A DNA stretch of 64,000 nucleotides from Clostridium sp. 1001271B_151109_B4 (GCF_015670405.1 NZ_JADPBQ010000010.1:1-64000); one strand, 5' to 3'; numbered from the stretch's first letter, positions 34,208 through 43,649 are shown. Numbers and translations: made by a program. The notes: generated by a model from the letters alone, not told the origin.

Positions 34208-35515
34208 CTATTTGAATTGTGGTAAATATTCTTTGTGTGCTTCCATCATTTCATCTAGAATAGTTTTAGCTAAATCATCTGATGGGATTAATGGATTTAT
34301 ACATAATGCTTGTAATGCTGCATTATAATCACCTTCAACAGCTGCTTTTGCTGCTAATATTTCAAATGCTTTTATTTCACTAACTAATCCACTTACTGCA
34401 ACTGGTAAATATCCTACTGATAATGGTTTTGGGCCTTCCTTAGTTATTACACAGCTCATTTCTGCTGCCGAATCTTCCCTAAAGTCTCTTATTGCACCAT
34501 TGTTTAATGTATTTACAACTTGAATATCCTTCTTATCATTGTAAATTGAATTTATTAAGTTACAAGCTGCATCACTATAGTATGCTCCACCTCTTTTTTC
34601 TAATTGTGGTGGTTTAACAGCTAAGTTTTCATCTTTATATAATTCAAATAAGTCGTCTTCTAGAGCTTTAACCGTTTCTCCTCTAGTTTTTCCATCCTTA
34701 AAGCCTTCTAATTCTTCTTCTAACATTTCTTTATGTTTGTAATAGTATTTATGGTATGGACAAGGAATAACTCCTAGTGCTCTAACAAAATCAGCATTTA
34801 AAGGAATGTCCTTTATATTTTGCATTGTTAATGATGAAGTAACAAACTTTTCAATTGCTTCTTTTGTTATATCTTTACCATCTAATCTTACGTTTAATGC
34901 ATAGACCATATGATTAAGTCCAGCAAAGTCCATTTCTATTCTATCTTTTTCAACTTTTAATATGTCTGCCATACCATTTTTTACACCTATTGGAACATTA
35001 CATAATCCAATGTATCTTCTAAAGTTTGTATATTTAAATACTGCTTCTGAAATTACTCCTGTTGGATTTGTAAAGTTAACAAGCCATGCATTTGGGCAAA
35101 GTTCTTCGATATCCTTAATTATATCTAATACTACTGGAACTGTTCTAAGTGCTTTAAATAATCCACCAGCTCCATTAGTTTCTTGACCTATAACTCCATG
35201 TGAAAGTGGAATTCTTTCATCTTTAATTCTTGCATCTAATAATCCAACTCTCAATTGAGTAGTTACGAAATCAGCATCCTTTAGAGCTTCTCTTCTATCT
35301 AAAGTTAGATGAACCTCCATGTCTACTCCTGCTTTTTTAACCATTCTTTTTGCAAGATTCCCAACTATCTCTAACTTATGTTTTCCTTCTTCTATATCAA
35401 CTAACCATAATTCCTTAACAGGTAATTCCTTATGTCTTTTTATAAATCCTTCAACTAATTCTGGAGTATAGCTTGATCCTCCACCTATTGTAACTATTTT
35501 AATACCATTTTTCAT
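34208..35515 (-). CDS. chbF: GH4 6-phospho-beta-glucosidase (ChbF/CelF type)
   Basis: A family 4 glycosidase of 435 residues that uses NAD and a divalent metal to hydrolyse phosphorylated disaccharides. It starts with the NAD-binding loop VTIGGGSSYTPELVEG, has QETNGAGGLFKALRTVPV, and the metal-site cysteine/histidine region YIGLCNVPIG with AGLNHMVYAL. I start it at ATG 35513-35515, with GGTGG 6 nt upstream; earlier in-frame starts lack a site. It lies between chbC and chbG. Its location implies cleavage of phospho-chitobiose or phospho-cellobiose after PTS uptake. Confidence 0.92.
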   Translation of the reverse strand: MKNGIKIVTIGGGSSYTPELVEGFIKRHKELPVKELWLVDIEEGKHKLEIVGNLAKRMVKKAGVDMEVHLTLDRREALKDADFVTTQLRVGLLDARIKDERIPLSHGVIGQETNGAGGLFKALRTVPVVLDIIKDIEELCPNAWLVNFTNPTGVISEAVFKYTNFRRYIGLCNVPIGVKNGMADILKVEKDRIEMDFAGLNHMVYALNVRLDGKDITKEAIEKFVTSSLTMQNIKDIPLNADFVRALGVIPCPYHKYYYKHKEMLEEELEGFKDGKTRGETVKALEDDLFELYKDENLAVKPPQLEKRGGAYYSDAACNLINSIYNDKKDIQVVNTLNNGAIRDFREDSAAEMSCVITKEGPKPLSVGYLPVAVSGLVSEIKAFEILAAKAAVEGDYNAALQALCINPLIPSDDLAKTILDEMMEAHKEYLPQFK

Positions 35516-35698
35516 ATTATCCACCATCCTAACATTTATATTTATAAACTTGCTTTGATTAATCTGTATGTATTGCATTTTATTTTAATAGTTCTTATTT
35601 CTTATAATCTTATTTAAGATAGCATTTTATATGCTGATTTTTACTCACTTTGTAAATGAATACAAAACAAAATATAAAATGTTTTAATTTTTAGTTTT

Positions 35699-35732
35699 GG
35701 AATAAAGTCGGCATTTATGTCGACTTTATTCC
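35699..35732 (-). other. Intra-operon 12-bp hairpin between chbC and chbF
   Basis: GGAATAAAGTCG and CGACTTTATTCC are perfectly complementary with a 10-nt loop. No T-run follows on the minus strand, so it may stabilise or process the message rather than stop it. Confidence 0.5.
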
Positions 35733-35773
35733 TCTATTAACCATAAACTAATATATTTATTTTTTTATATCAA

Positions 35774-37096
35774 TTAAGCTACTTGATTCATTTCCATTTT
35801 TCTAGCATCCATCTTTTCTGCCATAGCCACGAATGGTAAGTATATTAAGATCGAAACTGCTATATTAACTATACATAAAACTGCTCCTGACCAATGTCCT
35901 GTTGCCATAAATCCACCAAGTATTGGAGGTGTAGTCCAAGGCATAGTTGCCATTATTATTGGATGAACTAATCCAAATGAAATTGATAAATATGATATTA
36001 TTGTTGTAACGATTGGTGCTATTACAAATGGTATTCCAAATATAGGGTTTAATACTATTGGTAATCCAAATATTACTGGTTCACTAATATTGAAAATTGA
36101 TGGTGCTAATCCTAAAGCAAGCATATCTCTTCTTCTCTTACCTGCAATTGCTATAGCAAGTAACAATCCTATTATCACTCCTGATCCTCCCATAAATACG
36201 AAAGCATCAAAGAATGGTCCTGCTAATACATGTAATTCATCTAATGGAGCTCCATTTTGAATCATTTCTGCATTTTGTGCTCCTAAGTTAGTTAACATTG
36301 TTCCTGTGAAAGGTAATGCAATGTTTGCACCATGTAAACCAACAAACCATAACCCATGAATAAAGAATGCTATTAATATAGCTGATGGTAATGTATCTGT
36401 TATATTACTTAATGGAATTCCTAAGTATTTGTTTATTAAATCTGTTAAGAATTGGCCATCTGCTGCTAATCTTATTAGTAATCCTGCAACTGCAAATATA
36501 ACTACTGTTAACATACCTGGAATTAATTTTGCAAATGATCTTGATACTGCTGGTGGAACCCCATCAGGCATCTTAACTACTAATTGCTTTAATTTACCTA
36601 ATCTAATGAATACTTCTGTTGATAAAATCCCTATTATAATTGCTGTAAATAATGCTCCTGTTCCTAAGTATGCAACTCCAACAAATCCCCAACCTTCTAC
36701 TACTGGTTGTCCATCAATTGCAATCTTTGCAACTTGAGGAATTAAAAGAATAAATATTGATGTTGCTATCATTGCTGATTGAAGACCATTTTCTTCATAT
36801 GATTTAGCTAAGTTATATGCAACACCTATTACTAAAAGTAAAGCCATAATAGCTAATGTTCCAAACCATATATCTCCGTTTAATGATTTTATTTGTTGCC
36901 CAAATGTATTATCTGCTAAAAAGTTACTTAATGCCTTTATTGGTGCGTTATTTATAAGTGTTGCTAACGAACCTATTATTGTTAACGGTATCATTGAAAC
37001 GAAAGCATCTCTTACTGATACTAAATGCCTTTGTGCTCCCATCTTTGCTGCATATGGCGTTATATACTTATCCATAAAAGCCATAAACTTTTCCAT
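35774..37096 (-). CDS. chbC: PTS cellobiose/chitobiose IIC permease
   Basis: A 440-residue membrane permease of the Lac/Chb PTS IIC family with about ten helices. It has the N-terminal RHLVSVRDAFVSMIPLTIIG, the substrate-site stretch HGLWFVGLHGANIALPFTG and FNISEPVIFGLPIVLNP. It imports the disaccharide while IIB phosphorylates it. GGGGAATGAT precedes the ATG. It lies 81 bp after chbB and 258 bp before chbF, a gap holding a stable hairpin. This is the core transport gene of the operon. Confidence 0.95.
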   Translation of the reverse strand: MEKFMAFMDKYITPYAAKMGAQRHLVSVRDAFVSMIPLTIIGSLATLINNAPIKALSNFLADNTFGQQIKSLNGDIWFGTLAIMALLLVIGVAYNLAKSYEENGLQSAMIATSIFILLIPQVAKIAIDGQPVVEGWGFVGVAYLGTGALFTAIIIGILSTEVFIRLGKLKQLVVKMPDGVPPAVSRSFAKLIPGMLTVVIFAVAGLLIRLAADGQFLTDLINKYLGIPLSNITDTLPSAILIAFFIHGLWFVGLHGANIALPFTGTMLTNLGAQNAEMIQNGAPLDELHVLAGPFFDAFVFMGGSGVIIGLLLAIAIAGKRRRDMLALGLAPSIFNISEPVIFGLPIVLNPIFGIPFVIAPIVTTIISYLSISFGLVHPIIMATMPWTTPPILGGFMATGHWSGAVLCIVNIAVSILIYLPFVAMAEKMDARKMEMNQVA

Positions 37097-37177
37097 ATCA
37101 TTCCCCTACCTTTATCTTGATATTTTTTAATTTCTCATTAATTATCAATATCTATTTCTTTAAGTCTTATCAATATC

Positions 37178-37483
37178 TTATTTCTTTAACTCTAATGCTC
37201 TTTCTAAAACAGCCTTACCATTACATCTTCCATAATCCATCATATTAATAACTTCTACTGGAATTCCAAGTGGGTCTGCTAAAGCTTTTGCCTTACTTAA
37301 AATGTATCTAACTTGTGGTCCTAATAATAAAACATCACACTTTTCAATTTCACTTTGTAGATTTACTTCTGATATTGCCCAGATTTCACATTCTACTCCC
37401 TTTTCCTTTGCAGCCTCTTGCATTTTTGTTACTAATAAACTTGTTGACATACCTGCTGAGCAAGCTAACATAATTTTTATCAT
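37178..37483 (-). CDS. chbB: PTS lactose/cellobiose-family IIB component
   Basis: A 101-residue cytoplasmic IIB protein. The phospho-cysteine is Cys8 in MLACSAGMSTSLL. I start at ATG 37481-37483, with GGAGG 8 nt upstream; the longer frame runs into the operator region. It is the first gene of the operon chbB-chbC-chbF-chbG-chbA-gntR, with a promoter full of TGTATA sites directly upstream. It transfers phosphate from IIA to the sugar during import through IIC. Confidence 0.95.
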   Translation of the reverse strand: MIKIMLACSAGMSTSLLVTKMQEAAKEKGVECEIWAISEVNLQSEIEKCDVLLLGPQVRYILSKAKALADPLGIPVEVINMMDYGRCNGKAVLERALELKK

Positions 37484-37535
37484 AATATATACCTCCAAAC
37501 ATTTATTTAATTCATGTATTCGTTTACTTACCTTA

Positions 37536-37571
37536 TGTATACATTGTATATCCATTGTATATACATTTCAA
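37536..37571 (-). promoter_or_regulatory. chb operon promoter with GntR-type operators
   Basis: On the minus strand TTGAAA (37566-37571) is exactly 17 bp from TACAAT (37543-37548). The spacer holds a perfect TGTATATACA palindrome (37556-37565), with a partial site TGTATATCCA (37545-37554) and TGTATACA (37536-37543) at the -10. A repressor there would block RNA polymerase. Confidence 0.75.
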
Positions 37572-37629
37572 GTGTTTTTTTAAATATTTTTTATTTTTTT
37601 TATTTTTATGTTTATTATGTACTACTAAT

Positions 37630-37651
37630 GGCTATTTTATTAAAAATAGCC
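37630..37651. other. Small hairpin upstream of chb promoter
   Basis: GGCTATTTT and AAAATAGCC around a 4-nt loop, followed by CCTTTTC on the + strand. It may be a weak terminator between divergent or tandem units. Confidence 0.35.
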
Positions 37652-37769
37652 CCTTTTCAATATCATTTATTCATTCTAACACATATTATTTTCCACCACT
37701 GTCCTAAAAATCTTATTATCCAAATGTATAGACATTTGTTTTTCCTATATACATTTTGTTTTTACTTAT

Positions 37770-37817
37770 AAAAAAGTCTCCAAAGCCAATCCATTCACCG
37801 GATTTAACTTTGGAGAC
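37770..37817 (-). terminator. Terminator of helD
   Basis: GTCTCCAAAG and CTTTGGAGAC with an inner ATCC/GGAT pairing, then TTTTTT on the minus strand, 9 bp after the helD stop. Confidence 0.9.
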
Positions 37818-37825
37818 ATTAATAT

Positions 37826-39931
37826 TTATTTAAAATTAATTACCTTTAATCTATGTAGAGCTCTAGTTGCCATAATGTATTTTACTAAATCATCTGTATT
37901 ATCATCAAAATTAACTATTATAACTCCATCAAATTCAAGTCCTTTTGCATAATAAGAAGGAACTATAACTTTTCCACCTCTATAAATAATATCTTCTCTA
38001 TCAAAAGCTAAAAGCTTAGTAAACTTTTTAAGCTCTGGTGCTATTTTCTTAAGGTGTTCTTTATCTTTAGTTATAATTGCAATATTATCATAATTTTCAT
38101 CATCATAATCTTCTAATGTTTCTAAAATAGTGTCAATTAAATCATCTTTATCCTTAACATCAACTTCTTCAACATCATACTTACCTTTTCTAACAAAAGG
38201 AACTATTGCATCTTCATTTAATAATTTACTTGCATACTCCATGATTTGGAATGTAGATCTATAACTCTTATTTAAAGCATAGTTCTTAACAAATCCACCA
38301 AATAAAGCCTTTAATCTAAGCATTGCTGGTGTTTCTTCTACTTTAATTAATCTTTGATTTGCATCTCCAACTATAGTGTAGCTTCTGCAACCTGTTAATT
38401 CTTTTAATACAATAAATTGGAGCATACTATAATCTTGTGCTTCATCAATTACTATATGCTTAATTTCTTGACTAACCTTTTTACCATCAAGCTTAATCAT
38501 TAAATAAAGTATTGCTGGTAAATCTAAATATGATAAGTTTTGTGTTTTAGTGAATTCTTTATAAATATCCACAATACTTTCATTATCTATCCATTTAGCT
38601 AAATTATTTTTTTGAATCATAAGTTCTCTAACAATTTCTCTAACTCTTATTTTTCTTTGGAACTCTATATTGTTTTGCTCAATTACTAATTGTTCTTCTG
38701 AAAGAGATTCTAGTTTTTCTTTTACTTCATGATTTAAGCTTCTTACTAATTCATCTCTCTTATCTTTAAGCTTTGAAGTAATAATTCTCTTTATCTTTTG
38801 ACTTCTTCTAAATAAAGGCATGTATTTATAATGCTTTTCAAATAACTCATTAATTTCTTCTATTGAAACTACTTCTTCATCAAAGAATTTAACTGGTTCA
38901 AAATTAAAGTAATTAGCTTCTAATTCTTCACACTTTTTATCTAAAACAGCTATGAAGTCTTCTCCACCCTTATACTTTATTTCATTTATAATTTCTTCAT
39001 TTCCATTTAATACTTCTTCTAAATAAGCTGTTATATCAATTACGGGTTCATTTAATCCAATTTCATTTATTGCAAAGCTAGCAAATGTTTGTTGATTAAC
39101 ATTACTTTCTCCTAAAGTAGGAAGGACATCCCCTATATAATCAATAAATATATCATTAGGTCCTAATATTAATACTTTATCTCCTAACTGCTCTCTGAAA
39201 TTATATAAAAGATATGCAACTCTATGAAGCGCTATTGTTGTTTTTCCTGAGCCTGCAACTCCATTAACAACTACGACCTTCATTCTTTCTTCTCTTATAA
39301 TTTCATCTTGCTCTTTTTGGATAGTCATAACTATATCCTTAAGCTTTTCTCCAGCATTTGAAGATAAAATCATTTGTAAAATATCATCTTTAACATCTAC
39401 ATCAGAATCAAAGCAACCTTCAAGCTTACCTTTTTTAACAAGTATTTGTCTTCTACCTAATATATCAACTGGAACTTCGCCCTCTGGAGATTTATAACTA
39501 GTCTTTCCTAATGTTCCTTTATAGAATAATGAAGCAACTGGTGCTCTCCAGTCAACTATTGCTGCATCAAAACTTCCTTCTGGAGTTAATCCATATCTTC
39601 CAACATAGATTTCTTCAGCATATCCATTATCCTCAAAATTAACTTTACCAAAGTAAGGAGATTCTTTTAGCTTTGTAAATTCAGCTAATTTTCTATCTAT
39701 AGTTCTATACATTTCTTCTTTGACATATCTCTCATGGTCAAAGTATTCCATTACTTTATCTTCATCGTCTCTATATTCTTCAATAAATTTCTTTCTGTAC
39801 TCTAATATGTAGTCTGCAACATCTTTTCTTTTTTGTATGTAATTTAATATTTCCTTACTTAATAAATTAAGAGTATATTCTAAGTTCTGTTCTTCTTGTA
39901 AAAATTCAAATTTATTCAAAGCTCCACGCAC
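37826..39931 (-). CDS. helD: HelD-type RNA polymerase recycling ATPase
   Basis: A UvrD/Rep-like superfamily 1 protein of about 701 residues. An N-terminal coiled coil (about 1-90) is followed by AAIVDWRAPVASLFYKGTLG, P-loop VNGVAGSGKTTIALHRVAYL (about 224-243), motif II HIVIDEAQDYS, and late helicase motifs (SYRSTFQIME, YYAKGLEFDGVIIVN). This layout is that of HelD, which uses ATP to release stalled RNA polymerase from DNA, rather than a true helicase. The start is uncertain: GTG 39929-39931 follows AAAGGTG very closely, and TTG at 39917-39919 follows GGAG. A strong terminator follows. The gene stands alone in its orientation, with ftsH upstream after a 310-bp repeat-rich gap. Confidence 0.9.
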   Translation of the reverse strand: MRGALNKFEFLQEEQNLEYTLNLLSKEILNYIQKRKDVADYILEYRKKFIEEYRDDEDKVMEYFDHERYVKEEMYRTIDRKLAEFTKLKESPYFGKVNFEDNGYAEEIYVGRYGLTPEGSFDAAIVDWRAPVASLFYKGTLGKTSYKSPEGEVPVDILGRRQILVKKGKLEGCFDSDVDVKDDILQMILSSNAGEKLKDIVMTIQKEQDEIIREERMKVVVVNGVAGSGKTTIALHRVAYLLYNFREQLGDKVLILGPNDIFIDYIGDVLPTLGESNVNQQTFASFAINEIGLNEPVIDITAYLEEVLNGNEEIINEIKYKGGEDFIAVLDKKCEELEANYFNFEPVKFFDEEVVSIEEINELFEKHYKYMPLFRRSQKIKRIITSKLKDKRDELVRSLNHEVKEKLESLSEEQLVIEQNNIEFQRKIRVREIVRELMIQKNNLAKWIDNESIVDIYKEFTKTQNLSYLDLPAILYLMIKLDGKKVSQEIKHIVIDEAQDYSMLQFIVLKELTGCRSYTIVGDANQRLIKVEETPAMLRLKALFGGFVKNYALNKSYRSTFQIMEYASKLLNEDAIVPFVRKGKYDVEEVDVKDKDDLIDTILETLEDYDDENYDNIAIITKDKEHLKKIAPELKKFTKLLAFDREDIIYRGGKVIVPSYYAKGLEFDGVIIVNFDDNTDDLVKYIMATRALHRLKVINFK

Positions 39932-39947
39932 CTTTCAGCTAATTACT

Positions 39948-40110
39948 AATTAGTAGTTTTGAGTTTATAGTCCTTTATATAATTAGTAGTTTTGAGTTTG
40001 TAGTTAATAGTTTGGATTAAAATTCCTTGAGAAGCTTCTTAAGTATATATTTTCAAAATTCAGCCTAACTGAATTTATTCCTAAACTCATAACTTATAAC
40101 TATTAAAAGT
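39948..40110. repeat. Dispersed intergenic repeat, copy 2
   Basis: Two copies of AATTAGTAGTTTTGAGTTT (39948-39966 and 39981-39999) precede the 30-bp block at 40055-40084 shared with 30167-30196. CTAAACTCATAACTTATAAC follows. This fills most of the gap between ftsH and helD. Confidence 0.6.
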
Positions 40111-40133
40111 TTCTAACTATTTTTAAAGGCAGT

Positions 40134-40170
40134 TAAGGAGTTAAGCTGTAAATAATAGCTTAACCCCTTA
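40134..40170 (-). terminator. Hairpin after ftsH
   Basis: AAGGAGTTAAGCT and AGCTTAACCCCTT pair around a 9-nt loop, 72 bp past the ftsH stop. The T-run on the minus strand is weak. Confidence 0.5.
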
Positions 40171-40241
40171 TTAATTATACTTATTTATAATTTGTCTTTT
40201 AGTTTATTTTCTGAGTTTTAATATACTTTTGAAGCCTTATC

Positions 40242-42332
40242 CTAGTCTTCTTTAGTTTCTTCCTCAGAAACTTTTTCTTTGTCCATATCTAATATAACTT
40301 CAACATCAGAAGACGATTGTTTTATTATATCTTCTTCCTTTTCAACAGCTTCAATAACTTCTTTTGCTACTTTAGCATCTTGTAATTCTTCTGAAATCTC
40401 TTCTGAAACTTCAGTTGCCTTTTCCTTGTTATTTTCAAGCTCTCTACTTTTCTTTTCTTCTTCTCTTTTTTCCTTTAATTCTGGATATTTTTCATATACA
40501 AACTTAAAGAATTCATCTCCAAAAATAGTTTCTTTTTCTAATAAGTATTCAGAAATCTTATCTAATAGGTCTCTATTTTCTCTTAATATTTCTCTTGCCT
40601 TTTGGTGACACTGTCTAATTATAGTTAAAACTTCCTTATCTACTAAAGTTGAAGTTTCTTCACTACAATTTCTAACAGCTCTACCATCTAAGTATCTGTT
40701 TTGAACTGATTCTAAAGCCATCATATCAAAGTTATCAGTCATACCATAAATAGTAACCATATTTCTTGCTGTTTGAGTTGCTCTTTCAATATCGTTTGAA
40801 GCTCCTGTAGATACAAGATTAAATACTTCTTCTTCTGCAGCTCTACCACCAAGCATAACCATTATTTGATTCATTAATTCTTCTTTAGAAACAAGGTATT
40901 TTTCCTCTTCTGGAAGTTGCATAGTATATCCTAATGCACCCATTGTTCTAGGAACTATTGTAATTTTATGAACTGGATCTGTACCTTCTAAAAGTCCAGC
41001 AACTAATGCATGCCCTACTTCATGGAAAGCAACAACTTCTCTTTCTTTCTTAGAAAGAATTCTATCTTTCTTTTCTTTACCAGCAATTATAACTTCAACT
41101 GCTTCTTCTAAATCTTCTTGAATAACTGTTTCTCTTCCACTTCTAACTGCTCTTAAAGCTGCTTCATTTACTATATTAGCAAGATCTGCACCTACAGCAC
41201 CTGGAGTTCCCTTTGCAACTGATTCTAAGTTAACTTCTGGTGACATTTTAACATCTTTAGAGTGAACATTTAATATTGCAATTCTTCCTTTTAAGTCAGG
41301 TCTATCAACAATAACTCTTCTATCAAATCTACCTGGTCTTAAAAGTGCCTTATCTAATATTTCAGGTCTATTAGTTGCACCTAAAATAACTATTCCTTTT
41401 GATGTATCAAATCCATCCATTTCAGTAAGTAATTGATTTAAAGTTTGCTCTCTTTCATCATTACTTTGCATTTGATTATCTCTACTCTTACCTATAGAAT
41501 CAATTTCATCTATAAATATTATACAAGGAGCCATTTTTTCTGCTTCTTTAAATAAGTCTCTTACCTTTGCTGCACCCATACCAACAAACATTTCAACGAA
41601 AGTTGAACCTGAAACTGAAAGGAATGGAACCTTTGCTTCACCAGCAACAGCTTTTGCTATAAGAGTTTTACCTGTCCCTGGAGGCCCCACTAAAAGAGCA
41701 CCCTTAGGTAATTTAGCACCTATTTCTGTATATCTCTTCGGGTTATGAAGGAAATCTATTATTTCTGTTAATGATTCCTTAGCTTCATCTTGCCCTGCAA
41801 CATCTTCAAAACTTACTTTTATATCTTTTTCAACATATACTTTGGCATTGCTTTTACCCATGCCACCCATGCCCATTGGACCTCCGCCCATTTTTTTAGC
41901 CATTTTATTAAATACAAATCTAACTACGAAGAACATTATTACTAATGGAAGTACATTTAATATAATAAAGTCCATCCATACAGATTGTTGCTTTGTTATT
42001 TGAGGATAATATTGTACATCATTATCTATTAATAATTGTATTAAATCTGGATTATCCGCATTTCCTGTATAAAGAACTTTCCCTTTCATATCACTTGAAT
42101 CTTGAGGTGTTATTACAAGTGCCGTCCCATCTACAGTAACTTCTTTAACTTCCTTATCTTTAACCATTTGAACAAATTCATTATATGAAATTTCCTTTGT
42201 AGTTAACATCTCCTTAGCTGTTGAAAATGAATATAAAAACAAGAAAGCTACTACAACATAAATTAATAAGAACTTATTATTGTTATTCTTCTTCTTTTCT
42301 CCATTTTTTCTATTGTTTAAATTATTATTCAT
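40242..42332 (-). CDS. ftsH: ATP-dependent zinc metalloprotease FtsH
   Basis: A membrane-bound AAA+ protease of 696 residues that degrades misfolded and regulatory membrane proteins. Two membrane helices (about 21-38 and 120-140) flank the extracellular domain. A glycine/methionine-rich linker precedes the AAA domain: Walker A GPPGTGKT (216-223), Walker B IIFIDEID (271-278) and the second region of homology through LRPGRFDRR. The zinc site is HEVGH (437-441). The last 60 residues are a highly charged tail rich in Glu and Lys. GGAG lies about 14 nt before the ATG, a little far. Upstream are lepB and DUF3006, but a gap of 47 bp leaves open whether they share a transcript. Confidence 0.97.
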   Translation of the reverse strand: MNNNLNNRKNGEKKKNNNNKFLLIYVVVAFLFLYSFSTAKEMLTTKEISYNEFVQMVKDKEVKEVTVDGTALVITPQDSSDMKGKVLYTGNADNPDLIQLLIDNDVQYYPQITKQQSVWMDFIILNVLPLVIMFFVVRFVFNKMAKKMGGGPMGMGGMGKSNAKVYVEKDIKVSFEDVAGQDEAKESLTEIIDFLHNPKRYTEIGAKLPKGALLVGPPGTGKTLIAKAVAGEAKVPFLSVSGSTFVEMFVGMGAAKVRDLFKEAEKMAPCIIFIDEIDSIGKSRDNQMQSNDEREQTLNQLLTEMDGFDTSKGIVILGATNRPEILDKALLRPGRFDRRVIVDRPDLKGRIAILNVHSKDVKMSPEVNLESVAKGTPGAVGADLANIVNEAALRAVRSGRETVIQEDLEEAVEVIIAGKEKKDRILSKKEREVVAFHEVGHALVAGLLEGTDPVHKITIVPRTMGALGYTMQLPEEEKYLVSKEELMNQIMVMLGGRAAEEEVFNLVSTGASNDIERATQTARNMVTIYGMTDNFDMMALESVQNRYLDGRAVRNCSEETSTLVDKEVLTIIRQCHQKAREILRENRDLLDKISEYLLEKETIFGDEFFKFVYEKYPELKEKREEEKKSRELENNKEKATEVSEEISEELQDAKVAKEVIEAVEKEEDIIKQSSSDVEVILDMDKEKVSEEETKED

Positions 42333-42379
42333 ACTTTCTTTATTTCTCCTATTTAACTCTTAATCTCTTTTTAAAGCTC

Positions 42380-42910
42380 TTATTCTATTTTTCCAAAATC
42401 TTTCCATGGATATACTTTTATCTGAGCTTTACCTTTTATTTCACTAGCATCAATATATGGATCATTCCAATACCTAGAATCTAAAGACCAATATCTATTA
42501 TCTCCTAAAAAGAAATACTTACCTTCTGGCACTTCAAATTCACCCGTATAATTATCTGCGGTTCCTATATAATTTTCTTTAAGCGTTTCGCCATTTACAC
42601 TTACAACTCCATCTTTTATAACAACCTTATCTCCTGGTAATCCTATTAGTCTTTTAATCATATCTTCATTTTTTTCTTCTGAATGAAAAACTACTATATC
42701 TCCACGTTTGAGTTTCTCTGGATTGTAAACTCTGCTAACAAATAATCTGTCTCCAACATTTAATGTCGGAACCATAGATTCTGATGGAATTTTAACTTTA
42801 AAAATTAGAAACCTATTAATTAAAAATGCTAATATTACTGCTACTACTATTGGTACAATCCAATCATTAAAAAAGTTTGTTTTTTTTAGTTCTTGGCTCA
42901 CTCTTTCCAC
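42380..42910 (-). CDS. lepB: Signal peptidase I
   Basis: A type I signal peptidase of about 176 residues, anchored by one N-terminal helix (about 19-36). The catalytic serine lies in IPSESMVPTL and the catalytic lysine in MIKRLIGLPGD. The GDNRYWSLDSRYWN box is typical. It removes signal peptides on the outer membrane face. The start is ambiguous: GTG 42908-42910 sits 3 nt from AAAGG, while GTG 42899-42901 overlaps the DUF3006 stop as GTGA. Overlap with the DUF3006 gene implies coupled translation. Confidence 0.95.
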   Translation of the reverse strand: MERVSQELKKTNFFNDWIVPIVVAVILAFLINRFLIFKVKIPSESMVPTLNVGDRLFVSRVYNPEKLKRGDIVVFHSEEKNEDMIKRLIGLPGDKVVIKDGVVSVNGETLKENYIGTADNYTGEFEVPEGKYFFLGDNRYWSLDSRYWNDPYIDASEIKGKAQIKVYPWKDFGKIE

Positions 42911-43125
42911 ATACCTTTCATTAAAGCATTTATATTGCTTTTTCGCTTCTTAGTTGCTTCTTCATTTACTTTAAATGAAGTATCATCAATCTTAATTATT
43001 ACATCGCCTTCACTAGGTCTAGTATCAAACAAATTTATATCTATTAAGATTATACCCTGTTTTTCATCTTCTAAAACAACAGAATTTTCTTCTATTCTGT
43101 CTACTATAAATTTCTTTTTCTCCAT
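42898..43125 (-). CDS. DUF3006-family small protein
   Basis: A 75-residue soluble protein matching the DUF3006 pattern: KKFIVDRIEENSVVLEDEK at the start, a central turn RPSEGDVI and a basic C-terminus. It is predicted to be a small beta barrel. The function is unknown in the family as I know it. It overlaps the signal peptidase gene at its 3' end, which suggests a role tied to secretion or to control of LepB expression. The ribosome binding site is weak (AGAGAGTG). Confidence 0.75.
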   Translation of the reverse strand: MEKKKFIVDRIEENSVVLEDEKQGIILIDINLFDTRPSEGDVIIKIDDTSFKVNEEATKKRKSNINALMKGMWKE

Positions 43126-43529
43126 ACTAACACTCTCTATTTATTCCCCTTTGCTTAAGATGTAAAGTTAATAACAAGTAAGTATATTATATACTTTAAT
43201 TTTTTTCTATTGAAACTTACCATAATTTCAATAACTGCCTATAAGTATACCACATTTCATTAATAACTAATAGTATTACTCTCCATTATATATCTTTATT
43301 ATGTCAATTTTGTTACAAAAGGTTTAATGTTGTATTAAATTATTAACTATTAATACCTTTCAAATATTTATAATGCTGATTCAAAATATTTATATGCTCA
43401 AATATAGTAAGAATTTTTAATTTATAAAATAAAAGGTATAATAATTAGTAAGATTAGTACTTAAGAGAGTTAAAGTGACAATCTTTTCAAGTGACAAGTT
43501 TGAAGTTATCAAATAAACTCAGCTTAGTC
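43126..43529. other. Gene-free spacer between lysA terminator and DUF3006
   Basis: AT-rich, with no ORF supported by a ribosome binding site. It must hold the DUF3006-lepB promoter. A degraded version of the dispersed repeat (CTCAGCTTAGTCTGAATTT, about 43518-43536) sits at its lower-numbered border with the lysA terminator. Confidence 0.4.
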
Positions 43530-43539
43530 TGAATTTAAA

Positions 43540-43579
43540 AATAAAATAACCTGAATCAACATAGCTAATTCAGGTTATC
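43540..43579 (-). terminator. Terminator of lysA
   Basis: ATAACCTGAAT and ATTCAGGTTAT pair on the minus strand and are followed by TTTATTTTT, 70 bp past the lysA stop. Confidence 0.8.
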
Positions 43580-43649
43580 ATTAAAAGAAACTCCAGAAAG
43601 AACTTCCACATCAACTATTAACTTTCATAAAATTCTCACTTGTTACTTG

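Noticed and set aside
37302-37771. Hydrophobic + strand frames over chbB and its promoter
   Set aside because: They are complements of real coding and operator sequence, with Phe/Tyr-rich content expected from AT-rich antisense.
40242-43125. Single operon of DUF3006, lepB and ftsH
   Set aside because: Spacing allows it, but the 47-bp gap between lepB and ftsH gives no evidence either way, so I did not claim it.
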